From: Leucocoprinus leucothites | Taxonomy: Eukaryota; Basidiomycota; Agaricomycetes; Agaricales; Agaricaceae | Direction: 5' to 3' | NCBI GenBank assembly: GCA_013368445.1 | Contig: JAACJO010000007.1 | Span: forward strand, 2,232,001 to 2,296,000 | DNA length: 64,000 nucleotides | Shown here: piece by piece, positions 22,157 to 34,113 of the stretch | Layout of the letters: every line of letters begins with the position of its first letter | Position numbering within the stretch: the first letter of the stretch is position 1 | Notes under the pieces: model-generated | Seen by the model: the letters and a program-made list of their open reading frames with translations, nothing else | What the model was told of the DNA's origin: nothing | Databases searched by the model: none | Made by a program: the position numbers and the translations under genes

Positions 22157-24680
22157 ACGAATGCGCGTGTATTCTAGGAAGACTATGAATGGCATCGATA
22201 TTCCCGCAGATTTTTTCATGCTGGACCTAGTTTTTGATTTTCCATTGCGGGGTTCAAGGAACTGGTGGATTGAAACGTTGTAGCAGATATGAGGAACATA
22301 TCGACTCGGGGCTAATATACAACTTGATGTTGCCTTCCCAAACTACTCAGGTTGTTCCATTAAGGACGAGGATCAGCTTTGCCTATCTCTAGACATTATC
22401 TGGCGTTCTTTGAATATGTGGCCAACGTCCCGCACCTGTTGTGTCTTGCTCCAGAAGGGGTTGATACATATTTACCATCAAGTGTTGGCAGAATTCACGG
22501 GAAAGCCTACTTAGGATTTATACCCCACCATGGTTTCACACGTTTCTCAGCGCTGCCGCTGAAATACTTACATTTCTCTGAAGCTCAAAGATGTATCTTG
22601 AGCCATTGACCTTGGATTGGGGCTGATCATCTGTAACCAGTCCCGTCACAAAATCCTCGCCCAACAGCGACATGGGAATGGCTTCATAACACTCTGCCAA
22701 GGACCATGACCAAGAGATTGATACAGACTGAAAGTAACAAAGTTTCACAAGCAAGTTGCAATTGTCGAGGTGTTCCATAGTGACCTTGACGATCTAGGGA
22801 AGTCCCTTGGCGAGAAAAGGCGCAAATCTTGCCATACCAAGGCGGCAAATGTCTGACGAGGCTGGGTCGATCCTCAGAAAGGTTGGGGTTTATCAATGCC
22901 TTGAGCTTGTAGTGGCAGGAGTAGAATCTAGCGACTTGCTTTGAGATGGAACAGTCTCGATATTGCAGCTGACTAGAACTATGGAACTTCGGCTATAGAA
23001 ACATCACACCAAGAACCTCATCATCCGTGACAAGAATAACGTAGAAGTGTTTATTCCCGAATTTCAAGTGACGTCAAGAATCAGCGCGACTAACATAGCC
23101 ACCACCGGTTAACCAAGCACGATGATCGCAAACAAGCATACGCTGTTAGGTGAAAAAGCCCTGGTTTGTCTCTATTGTGCGGTCTGGCCTTGGTGCTCCC
23201 CCGACTAGTTTAGGATCAAAATGTCAGTTAACGATGTCTTGCATATGGTTGTCGGGTAAATCAAATTCATCCACATTCCACGATGCCACGCACTTTGCCC
23301 GGATTTTGGTGTGGGGCAACCCGTCGAGATTTGGGTTCCTGCAAACCCAAGGCTAGTGTTATTTCGACTCTTATTAACTCGAGTGTCCTCCAGAAAGAAC
23401 TATTCGGGGACTGCCAAAAATCCTGGCTATGTGGAGTCCAGCCTTGCGACGAATTCCAGCCGGAAATAACCATTTGACTTCATTCCAATATTACCGTTCG
23501 GTTTCAAGCCAGCCCTGTTCGATCCGGGATTCCAACACGCATATGGAAAGCCTACCTGTGGCTTGTCAAGCGAAATCTCCAATAATCGCAACCTCGATAC
23601 CGATCCTCACCCTATACGTTTCATGCTCAACCTCGACCGGGCGACCACCGGACTACACTTTAAATGATCGTATGCATATCCTGCTTAAATCTCGGCAATC
23701 ATGCATTGGCTTCTCGACAATGAACCTGAGGGTCAACTCGATCCGGAGTGCCACTGAATTGAACTCCAACTGATATGAGGTTGATTTATACTATGCGACT
23801 AAGGGGCCATTACAATTAGGCACTCACGGATGTATGAGGTGCCCAGACTGTGCCTCTCCATGTTTCCCCAAGGAGCTTTTGTGCTTTCCGAGCCTGGCGG
23901 AAAATTTAACCATGCGAAACGTTCAGGATGACGGTATACATCCACTCTTAGCTCTACCTGACAATCAGGGTCAGATATATGGTACTTCGGTAAATGGTTG
24001 TCGATGTATAATTCCGCCTCTATCCGCGTATGCCGCTCGAAAATGGTGCAGTCGGGAGGCCAGTTATATGGGGACTAGTGGTATTGGAGGGTGCTAGTTG
24101 CTAAGTTCGAGATGTAACCCACCCATATGAGAAGTGGCGTGGCCTGCTTCTGCCGTATCCCCGAAACGTTTCAAGTCTTGTCTCGGTAGTGCTGGATTTC
24201 TGGATTGAAGTTTACCGCACTTTTGCGTCTCCATTTTCTATCAAAGTTGGACGTCTGCTTAGTGTCTTCGTGGATTTTCTAACCGGTTTCACACTCTCGC
24301 AGGACCGACTCGGAGGGCCACCTCCAAGGAGCACACCTCGGTACCGGATACCTCGCTTCAGTCTAGGATTCCACGTGGTTAAGGATGACGCGAAACGTCA
24401 GATATTTAGCCAAAAGTAAGCGTCAAAGGAGTTGTAAAGTGCTCTCAATATTGCTATGGCTGCGGTTTGAAAACATGTTGAAGCGACAGGACATAGCGAG
24501 GCTTAGTCAGATGGCAGAGATAATAGTACCGAAGCAAGTACGACTGTTGTCGGGCTTCTCGTGGTGTTGAGCGTCGAGATGGTGCCGACAACAGGTAATA
24601 CACCGAAGGCTGTGAGCACTTCAATCATTTCAGGGTTTTGAAATTGACATGAAAGAGCCTCAATGGTATTTACCTCGGTA
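22157..24680. other. Long intergenic stretch, no supported gene
   Basis: About 2.5 kb between the 3' ends of GH47 (plus) and the HAUS6-like gene (minus). Open frames are 60-115 codons with no recognisable domain; the longest (23429-23773, plus) shows no family signature. No mobile-element proteins, terminal repeats or RNA genes were recognised. Confidence 0.35.
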
Positions 24681-27127
24681 TTACTCCCATCCAGAGAATT
24701 GTTCAAAGCAACCTTTTTCCTCATCATCTATATGAATTTGATTAACAAATTACGCGCGTCTAAGTGAACAGACGCCAACCTATCAATGCAAGTGCGTTTG
24801 AGTCAGCCATGAGCAGGAGCTCTCGAAGGGTCATGCTCGTCTGTGATTCTTCACCGATGTCGGAAACTTTATCATCATGCAATGCTGCACATCCTGTCAC
24901 TTTCACGGAGTCGGATTCAACCACTTTATCTTGATTTTCATCATCCAGAAAACTAATTGAGCCAGTAGAAGAGGTCGTAACAAGCGGTAAGTTCTTCAAG
25001 GGCATAACAAAAGTCGTGGCAATGGAACGTCGCGGCAAATGATCGACAGATCCTGGGGTCTTCTTCTGACCGGATGTCCATACTCTATTCGGTGCCGATT
25101 CAAATTTCGGTGTCGTAGCTTCATTGTCGTCTATCGAATCGTTTTCAGTCGACAGAATAATCTAGGGAAAATGTATAGATTCAGATGGGAGCTCCTTTAC
25201 GCACAAAATTAATCACACCTTTGAGGCCTCATTCTCAAACAATTGGTTGCTTTCTTCTGGAACACGTTTGATCATGTCGCAGATTATAGAGGGTGCAACT
25301 GACATCTCATCGATACCCATCCGAGTGCTCCTGGGGGTCCGTACATCTGAGTGATCAGATGCGCCTCTGCCAGGTTTAGGCTGGCGGGGATACGAGAATG
25401 GAACGCTGGCATGTAAAGGTGTCATACAAGGAGGGCAATCCGGAGGCGATGGGTATGATAGCAGTATTTTATGGTGCATATAATCAATCTTCTGCTCGAG
25501 AGAGTCCTCCATAGCAGGATCGTGAAGCAAAAGGCGCGCGAGTAAGGCGTGGTTTACGATTGGCTAAATAACAAATAAGCATCTGGCTGAAAGGAACAGA
25601 TTTGCACCTACTTTACGCAAGAGTTTTTCGGTTCCAACCAATGTCGGTGTCATCAGTTGAAGCTGCAGTTTTTTGCGTTGATCTGACTGTAGGAAAGACA
25701 CCAGCAGCTCTTTCTGTTTGTGCTGAACCTTGCGAAGAGCCTCGGACAGTCGTTTGTGTATCGCCTTTATTGATGCAAGATCATCTGACAGATACAGTTG
25801 CGCAGAGTGACTGGTTTTCGCTCCAGAATGACGAGTATTCTGAAGGTGAGGAAACACAGACCGCCGTAGCCTTTTCAATTCGGTAGGATAGCGAGCTGCA
25901 GCGAGGGGCAGAAACAATGGTGGAGCTGCCTAGTCAAATATTTCAGAGGTTGAGGGGACTCAGTAGTGAAGGCTGAATAAGCTCACGGAATGCGCGTCGT
26001 TGACTTTTGAGAGCTCTTCCTTGCCTTCATGCAAAGAAAATAACAGGTCATCAGGAGGTGTTAAGCCTGTTAATCTGAGGAGATATACAAGAGCGGTAGA
26101 ACCCCGCGCGCCCGGCCAAAACTGTTTTTGTACATTAAGGTACTTGAGCTTGGTTACGCCTAGAATGTTATTCAACCCATTTGTCCGTGATATGGGGTCT
26201 TCTCGCCTAGCCTCAATTATGCGCTACGTGATTCGAGGAAGGAGAAGCACTTGGGTGATGGTCTACTAACCTTTATCTCGTTCAGCTTTTGACTTCGCTG
26301 ACTCAGTAAATTCGCTTTCTGGAGCCAAAGACGTCTAGAGGATTGGCAGTAAAGGAGCTTATTGTTGTATGAATTATAAACAGTTGATGAAAGTGTCTGG
26401 CCCAGTCATCAGCGAGTGGATACGGATGTGTACGGAATGACGGCGCACGGAAAGCTGGTCTTGCGTGTAAGGTCTTGTTTTATGAAGTAGAACGTGAGTC
26501 GAAAATGCAACAAGTAGGCACTCGAACCTGCTCGGGGTCAGTATAGCACTTGAATGAAGGGGAAAACACCGAGGTACCTCTCCCCTGCACATTCTTCTAA
26601 CAAAGATTTCCTCACTACCACGTCCTTCCACCACCAAGACGTCCGCTGATCCACTTTCTCTGGAGTTTTCGGTGTAGTCGACGGGTTTGTGGTCATTTTT
26701 TTGGAGGAAAGAAACAGTGCATGATGCCGAAGCGTTTCAAGAAACTTGGAGAGCGAGGTTCGAAAGGCGAGGCTATCAGAAGGTCGAGAGCACGGGTGTG
26801 TAGGCAAGATCTACATTTTTCGTTTCAATCGACGGAACTTGAGAGCAGAGTACATGCTGAGATTCTGACATTCCTTGCACCAGACTCCAATAGGCTGACA
26901 AGAAAATAGCAAATATCTTCCATCATCCTGACACGATCTTTCAAACCTTTCGAGCGTCTGTCGAAGAGATTTTTGTCGTATTGGGGCTCATTGACGCGTG
27001 GATATTCGAGAATGTGGAGATGTATTAAAAGAAGAAGCGGTAATGGCAACGTTGTGCATGCAGAGCTCATGGAGGCGGTCGCAGGGAAAGATAGGAAACT
27101 CGCAATATGTACAGTGGGTCCTATCAA
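24681..27127 (-). CDS. HAUS augmin-like complex subunit 6 (N-terminal-domain) protein
   Basis: Probable augmin subunit that would recruit gamma-tubulin to existing microtubules in the spindle. The N-terminal block fits the HAUS6 N-terminal family: LLLLIHLHILEYPRVNE, YDKNLFDRRSKGLKDR, MMEDICYFLVSLLE, then after an intron HPCSRPSDSLAFRTSLSKFL, WWWKDVVVRKSLLEECAGER and, after another, FECLLVAFSTHVLL. A middle exon is coiled-coil-like (HKRLSEALRKVQHKQKELL, near 25750). The C-terminal part is Ser/Thr/Pro-rich and low in conservation, and the last exon ends CFEQFSGWE at 24681. The first Met could be at 27127 or at 27070; the latter places the protein directly before the conserved helix. Some middle exon edges (25.9-26.4 kb) are uncertain. 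Confidence 0.6.
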
Positions 27128-28219
27128 ATAGGTGACAACAGCAATCGACAGTCAACAAGCCGTACGAATTCCATGGCCCTTGACAGTACTGTGATATAGT
27201 AACCTGGAATTATCAGATGTATGAGCCAAGGAAAATAGAATAAATTAATCAGGACCCAAGCGAATTTTTACCTCAAATTTTACCTGTATTTTGATTGGGG
27301 ACGATAGGTAGGAGAAAATGTGACTCCACGGGCCGGCCGCATTGGATAGTAGGGGGAGCTACCAGCTCAACAGACTTAGCTTAAGGTCAATTTGTCTACT
27401 CTAGTAACAGTGGTTAACCTCTATCTTGACATGCGAAAGCTCGCCTAGACTTGTGGAGCGGCGCTGAGCCTCTACAACTTGAGTTCGCATGAAGGCCATA
27501 AAATTCTCAACATATATCCTAAGTCGTGTCATCCCTGGTCGCTCAGCCTTACTAGTAACCTTCAGGATCTAGACATAATCCTTCTGGAATATCAACATTG
27601 CTTATACCCTACACATACTTCAAACCCAATTAAATAAGTGACATCAGAAATACTCAAATGAACTGGCACTGCCAACGCTCTCGGATGAGGAAAAGCAGCA
27701 CGTAATCAAGAAAATGAAGATAAAGCATAACTGCAGTGGTTGAAACGCAAGAGCACGGAGAAGTTGCAGCCTGTGCTTGTACTAGTACAGCATATTCAAG
27801 AGGACAAACAACTATTAACTAGTAGTACAACATTCAAAACAGAGAACATGAAGTAACAAATTGAGCACATAAACAACCGAACTATAAAACTCGAGATGTG
27901 TAGATGAAAGAAAAAAAGTTCAACAAGTGGGTAACATGGGTTGAAAAGTTTTTGGCCGAGAAGTCCATGGGTAAGCAAGATGAATATTCAAAGACTTTTT
28001 CACCTTTCTTCCATCCACCCCGAATTCACATTCTTCCACTCTCCACGGAACCATCCCAAGCAGCGAAGATCCAGTTCTTCTCCACCCGAGCTCTGAAGTC
28101 CATAGGAACGAAGCTAATAATTAAAAGGTTTCCGAGCTCGACCCCGCCCTGCGCGCGGCGTACGCTCCAATCGTTGTAGTCATACAAGGATAATTTCTCA
28201 AAACGTTGACAGCCATCGC
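27128..28219. other. AT-rich intergenic region
   Basis: About 1.1 kb between the HAUS6-like start and the PSP1-family 3' end; it should hold the HAUS6 promoter and PSP1 3' UTR. It includes an AT-rich stretch around 27.6-27.9 kb. No gene is seen. Confidence 0.4.
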
Positions 28220-30746
28220 TTATTGTTCGTAAGAAACACCACCACCTTGGATGGACGCCATCCAGATCCTAGTCTTGTACAGCCTGAAGGAATCCATCAA
28301 CATCTCGTCTTGACGAAGATACGAGTGACACACCTGAACAGCTCCCTCACAAGCTCTCTGAAATCGATTCTCTTCTCCGCAATGAAGTAGAACGTCAGTT
28401 TACGACGATCCCTGTCTCAAAGATGAGCACAAACATCGACGAGAGAAAGAGCTAGTCACGTACCATTGATATTCTGCATCGATGACTTCCATAGGTAACT
28501 TCTTTGCCTTTACCTTACTCTGGCACAGCTGCAACGCTTTCAACTCATCATGCACCTTTTGTGCCAAGAGCCTACCAAAATCAATGATGTTAACTAGCCC
28601 CTATTGAATGAAGATGAGCCACGTACGATGAATCCCCTTGATCAGCTTTCCCGAGAATCATCTTGGGGTTGATCTCCTTCTTAGAGGGCTGTACTGCTTG
28701 CGCGCCTCCACCAGCACCACCTGCAGCACTACCACCAGTTGGGCTCATTGGGCTGTCCAACCCGAATCCGATAGCAGCTGCAGCTGCAGCCGCCGAGTTC
28801 GCCTTCTCTGCTTGTTGTCTCTGCCATTCTTCCACCTGGCTGATTGTGATTGTGTCGTTCACCACTGTTCCCAAATCCTTTCCCCTGTCGGCCTCAACAA
28901 TCACTAGATCCCCCGCTTTGACGTTTAAAGATAGGTTGGTGAGGTAGAACAAGTCTGTTCGCCCGGCTTTAAATTCAACGATGAAGAGAGGACAAGAGGG
29001 TGGAACGGAGTGAAGAGGAACACCTTTGCCTAGATCGTTGATGTTTGGCTGATGCGAAGTAGAAGAAGACCCCGACAACTGTTGCTGGTGATGACCACCC
29101 TGGTGAAGAGGCAAGGGAGGGTTGGTAAGGTTGATTGAGGCTGACGGAGGCTGAGAAATGTTTGCAGAGGTAGGACTAAGCGGGCTAAGCGGCTCCGATG
29201 CCTTGCGCTGAAGCGGTGGCGCATTGAATGACTGTAGCTGGGGACCAATCATCCTGGAAGCTCCAGCCGTCGTCGGGGATATCGGGGATGGATTAAGCCC
29301 AGGAGGGGCATTAGATGAAAAGGATGGCTCTCGATTTCGCAAGTAAGGAACCTGCGAGCCACCAGCGCCGGCACTAGGGTACTTGATTCCCTGGCTAGGG
29401 ACGAACCGCGAAGCCGAATCTTGTTGCTGTCCGCCATACTGCTGGAACTGATCGAAATTGTTCGGACTCTCTCGCTCCGCCGGGAACTCGTGCTCACTTG
29501 GAGTCCCGATAACCTGTCTCGCGCTGTATGAACCTGGAAGGCCCAAATTGTTGATAGACTGGTACGGGGAAAGGAGGTCCCTCGAGGGCGGACTACGGGA
29601 GAGAGGCGCATATATCGGTAGAGATGCAGGTTGACTCGGAGGGTGACTGGATGTAGCTGAGGGCGATAGGTGGGCATCGTTGGATCCCAGGTTGAGCATA
29701 CCAAGGTCGCTAGCGAGCTCATCGTCACTTAACTTGAGTTTTCCCCGCCCGAACGCGCCGCCAGGGGCACGAGCTGGCTCTTCAAAATCACCGGCATCTG
29801 GTGCATTGAAACCAACGACGCCTCTTCTTGGTTGGACGACACTGACACTGTGACGCCGGCTTGTTGTGCCACTCCCACCTCCACCGTTCTCATCCCTTGG
29901 GGGGTTTTGCCCAGCCCATAACTCGCGAAATGCTGACCCGTCATCCAACAGGATCTGCCCAACGTCACGTCGGAATGGGCTCTGGTTTGTCTCAGTTATT
30001 CCCCTCTGGACCAACCCATTACCAAGGAAATTGGTCGAAGGTGAGGATGACAAAAAGTTGCTCGGAGAGCGTCCCAGCGTCCCAAGGGAACCGTAACGAC
30101 TCTGACTGGGTGGTTTGATTTCACCGTATCGCCCAGGGATGGCGAGGGGACTGGAGCCAGTATTAGAGAGAAAGGAATCGTTCCAGCTATTCATGGTGGA
30201 TGAGCCCAAGTATGAGCTTCCGATGGGCCCTGCACGCCCAGTAGCCAAGGACTGGGACCTGCTGCGAATCGGATCTCCCCCGAACGAACGCCCACGACCA
30301 AAAGGAGGGAGAGGGCCATCAGTGTCTGACACTGCGTCTGATTCCTCATCATGCTCGATCATGGAGGGGAACACGCGATCCCTCATCGCAGTGGAAAACT
30401 GTGATTGAGAGTTGGAAGAAAAGGAGGAGCTCCGAATGGGAATGGGTTGGTTTCCGCGGTTATTATTGAGACGGGAGTTCGGCCATGCAGCAGCAGTCCC
30501 ACCACCTAGACTAGAGGGTATAAAATGGGTGGCAGATGGAGAAGATAAAAAGGTTTGGTCGGAAGAGTGGGGAGGCTGACTAGCCGCCCTCTCACGGAGA
30601 GAAACGGGACCTCCGCCACCGATGGTACCTGAGCCCCGTCCAATAATCCCTGCATCAGAGCCGTCAAAGCCGTTTGAAGGAGCGAAGCGGCTTTTGCGGT
30701 CGTTGTCATCGAAGGCGCCAAACTGGTGGAGAGGGTTTTGGGCCAT
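28220..30746 (-). CDS. PSP1 C-terminal-domain protein with long disordered N-terminus
   Basis: Large cytosolic protein of about 800 residues in the PSP1 family (yeast Psp1-like, named as a suppressor of DNA polymerase alpha mutations; biochemical role unclear). The first exon (30746 to about 28628) encodes some 560 residues of Ser/Gly/Pro/Gln-rich, probably disordered sequence. The conserved domain then starts (PLFIVEFKAGRTDLFYL, KAGDLVIVEADRGKDLG). An Ala/Gly-rich insert (EKANSAAAAAAAIGFG) precedes NPKMILGKADQGD. The following short exons give the family signature: KLTFYFIAEKRIDFRELV, then RELFRLYKTRIWMASIQGG across an intron near 28306. The stop is at 28220. The domain call is firm; the start at 30746 (MAQNPLHQFG) is the first Met of the long frame. 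Confidence 0.85.
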
Positions 30747-33700
30747 GATTAGAGAAAATCCAGGGCCTCGTACGCGTCGCGAGTTAGATGAAAAATTTAA
30801 ATTTTTTCGTCGATGTATATGAAACGTTATGTCGTATGTCTGTGCCAGTCTATCTGGGGGGAAAAGGGCCAGAGATCGCGTTCAGTATAACGAGATGAGT
30901 AGATGGTTGGTACTCACGGATTAATGATAGACTCTAGAACGGTGAGAAGGGGGATATCCAGAGAGAAGAGATTTTTCTGATTCTAAGCCAAAGTCAGCGT
31001 CTAACAGGTGGTGGAGAAAGAGAGAGAGAGATCTATGAGAGAGCTGAGGTGGAAATGATACTTATGGTGGGAGGCTCGGTGCCAGCTGACCTTGCCCTGG
31101 TCACATGCCATCATCCCCGATAGGGGCGCAATTCACTAATACCCACCGCACCAAACCCCGCAGGAAACAGCAGGACCAACGTTTCATTCGTATTCTCGAG
31201 ATGGCTAGTCCAAAACAGGTCCCTTCCGGACGCCATTGTGAGCTCTGGCGCCCCAACCAGACCGGATAATGTCTTTCATCTGCTGCAAGGCGGGAAATAA
31301 CTTGAAATTGACGAGATGTTTGGTCTTAGAGCGAGGTCCAGAAATGGCCGATGATCTTAAAGTGGTCCACGACCTGTGCTGGTTCGAGGATACAAGAGCG
31401 TACAGCTGCGACTAGTGGACTCATTGATCCGCGAGCTACTATCTTAAGAAAACTCCACCAAGTCCCGTGAACCAAGCAAACTCCGCATGGACACGTCCTT
31501 GCATTCGGTAACTCATGGTGGCGTGGTCAATGGCAGACCAATATTGACAGACCCGTCAGGCATTACTAGGGTGTACCACCAAAACAATGGGAGCACTGCA
31601 GGGCCATTGATCAAGAAAACCACCAGGCTTTTATGCGGATTGTTGAACAACCCCACATAATTTCAAGTCGCTGTTCTTCAAATTAGTATTCACATCGCCA
31701 CCTTCTTTGCTATTAATATCATCCAGATCACTTTCTTGTCAAGTTACCAAGCTACCATGCAGCATCATGCATCATTCATCATGTATCCCAACCATCACGT
31801 ACCCCGCATTTGGCGCACCCCGGAGTCTCGAAGACATACCTCTTCACGTCACAACGAACAACTCTCGTGGCAGAGATACCCCGTACTGCTAGGAGAGACC
31901 TAGATCTATCTTACGTGTGTCCCATTTGGTGACATCACTCATTTCCTCTAGTTTGATGAACTCTTGTGCCTACTTCTGGTCCGGCATCGGATCATAATCG
32001 GGAAAGAATCAAGAGTCTGTGCTAGTGACTCCTGATGAAATCTCAAGGCTTGAGAACCTGATTACCAGGAGTGTATCTTCTGAATGTGGACCGTTTATGC
32101 TATTCAATGCTCACGCTTGCCGATCTTCAGGTGCCTTTTCTCTGGTAATTGAATCCTTAGTAGAAAATTGTCAACAAATCTGACACATGGGTTAAGTATT
32201 ATCAACACCAGCAAGAAAATTGGACTTAAGGGACACTACTGCTTACTCACCGCGCGCCATACTAGCAGCTGAAAATCCACATCACCTTGGTGAACTGCAA
32301 GTGTGATCAGGTATCATACCGAATTTGAGAAAATCGTAACCCTAAAATTACTTCTACTACTGGGAAGAATGGTTCACATGTTTCATTGCAGTTTTACCCC
32401 CTCTCGTTCATAGATTTTCTCGTTGACCCTCATCGGTCGTGACAGTTTTCAGTTATGTTGGATCCAGCAGTGTCTTTGCGCCGCAGCCTGCTTCACTCCT
32501 TAAATGAAGTACACCATTCTGTTTATTTTGGTATGTAGCCTGCTCATAATACCTGAAAATTCAATCTAACGGTTGATCCACCATGGATTGCTCTTCAGAT
32601 AAGCAAATGTGGTCATTGAATGCTCTCCATCTTCTCAGTCGTGGGCAACTCAGTAGAGACTCCTGACTTGGGATATCATGACCTATGAGAACGTAGTCAG
32701 AGGTCTTTTCCACCTCAGCCAGACAGCGAGGCCGCACAGGACCCGGTTGACTTCAACTACAGAAAAGTGATCTACGCCACGACAAATACAGGTTTCAGCC
32801 CTGCCAATGTTGATCTTCAGGGGCTCGTTGCAAATGTAAGCTTGTTGCTTCACAGTCTCTGATGAAGTAATTTGATTTGACACGTACTTTCAAAGGTCCC
32901 CCCCCCCTCCCCCCCGTGTTCGAAGGCAGGATAATAAGTCCATATCAACCCGGATTCTTCTCTTTTCTTCGTCTGCACCCCCCTGCGATGTCGCCTTGGG
33001 ACACGACGTATGTTCTGTGTCATAAGAGATGAAAAATACTGGTGTGGCGACCAAACGACCATTAGACACTGGAAGAGATACTGAGATCCGCCCATACCCG
33101 TATCTCTTCTAGTATATGTGTATATTGTCAATAGAACTTCTGTGCGCTTCTATTCGGCTGAAGAGATCAAACTTGGATTAGTTTAAAGTTTATTGTTGCT
33201 GGTTGATGCACCGTAATGTTGGCTGTGACAAGAGATGATCAACGGAAGCAGCTACACAACAGGTACACAAGGAAGTCTATGCCCAGGGGAAGTAAATACG
33301 AGGCGTAAATCAGTCACGTTTAACCCCAAACATCCAGACAAAGCCTATTCATAATTCGAGACCTTATCATTCTTCAGTAACTAGAGAAATCCAGCATGTT
33401 GAGACTTAACAACCCGCCGCCAGATGAGCTACCGCTTTCCAGGGAGATGAAGCTACAGGAGCTTTATATTGACTGGTTTAGCACCGCATACATGTACATG
33501 TGGCCAGGTGGTGGTACATCGATACCAAAAATGGCTTGCCGGAACCACCTAATCAGGAGTCAAGGAGGATCTGCAGCCTGTCGGGAAGTAAAACCAGGCA
33601 AAAGAACGGTGATGATCAGAGGATATGGAAGTAGCGAAAGCTAGTAGCCGGCAAGCAATATCCCTCACATTCTTCTTGTAGAAGGCTAGCCGTAAAAATT

Positions 33701-33770
33701 CACCAAAACGATAAATTGAGTGTACCCTCGTGCTCGTAGGCACCCACTATATTTGTTGGAAGATCTGAAT
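30747..33770. other. Gene-poor region
   Basis: About 3 kb without a supported gene. The first 300 bases are the PSP1 5' flank, with a purine-rich GAGAGAGAGA stretch near 31020. The rest has only short open frames; one of 82 codons at 33396-33644 is unassigned. A cytosine homopolymer tract lies at 32898-32915. Confidence 0.4.
32898..32915. repeat. Poly-C tract
   Basis: Eighteen bases that are all C except one T. This is a simple low-complexity tract, prone to length variation and sequencing error. Confidence 0.9.
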
Positions 33771-33850
33771 AGGGACACTGTGGATCAAACGCAGGACCTT
33801 TAGAAGACGAATCACTCCGGTTTACTGCTCTCCAACTGAGTTATGTCCCT
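33771..33850 (-). tRNA. Degenerate tRNA-like element (possible tRNA-Arg remnant)
   Basis: Read on the minus strand, the ends form a perfect 7-bp acceptor stem (AGGGACA with TGTCCCT). The 5' part has an A-box-like D arm (TAACTCAGTTGGAGAGC), and the 3' part has a B-box-like T arm (CTGCG, loop TTTGATC, CACAG, one mismatch). CTTCTAA resembles an anticodon loop for UCU (Arg), but the flanking bases do not form a proper 5-bp anticodon stem. The element is about 9 nt longer than a standard tRNA. It is probably a tRNA pseudogene, an intron-containing gene I cannot fold by hand, or a tRNA-derived SINE head. Confidence 0.4.
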
Positions 33851-34113
33851 TCGGAGGCGGAGGGTGATACATCAAACCTAGCCCGGTTCACTAGGATTCC
33901 ACAATAGCAGAGGGCCAAGCTCGAAGATCTGCCTACAACCATCGCCCACCAGGCATCGCAGCAAATTAAGGGAATCCGTGATATTACACTACTTATTGCA
34001 TGATTCATCTGATCAGTCTGAATATGACATCAGTTCATGTCATGTCAACGAAACACATAGGGCTATAGAACTCACAAAATACAATCAAGGATATGTTACA
34101 TATGAAATATTGT

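Noticed and set aside
28638..30822. Long open frames opposite the PSP1 gene
   Set aside because: They mirror the low-complexity Ser/Gly/Pro codons of the real minus-strand gene and have no motifs.
33396..33644. 82-codon plus-strand open frame with its own ATG
   Set aside because: No domain, no promoter evidence and no introns typical of this genome; length is within chance.
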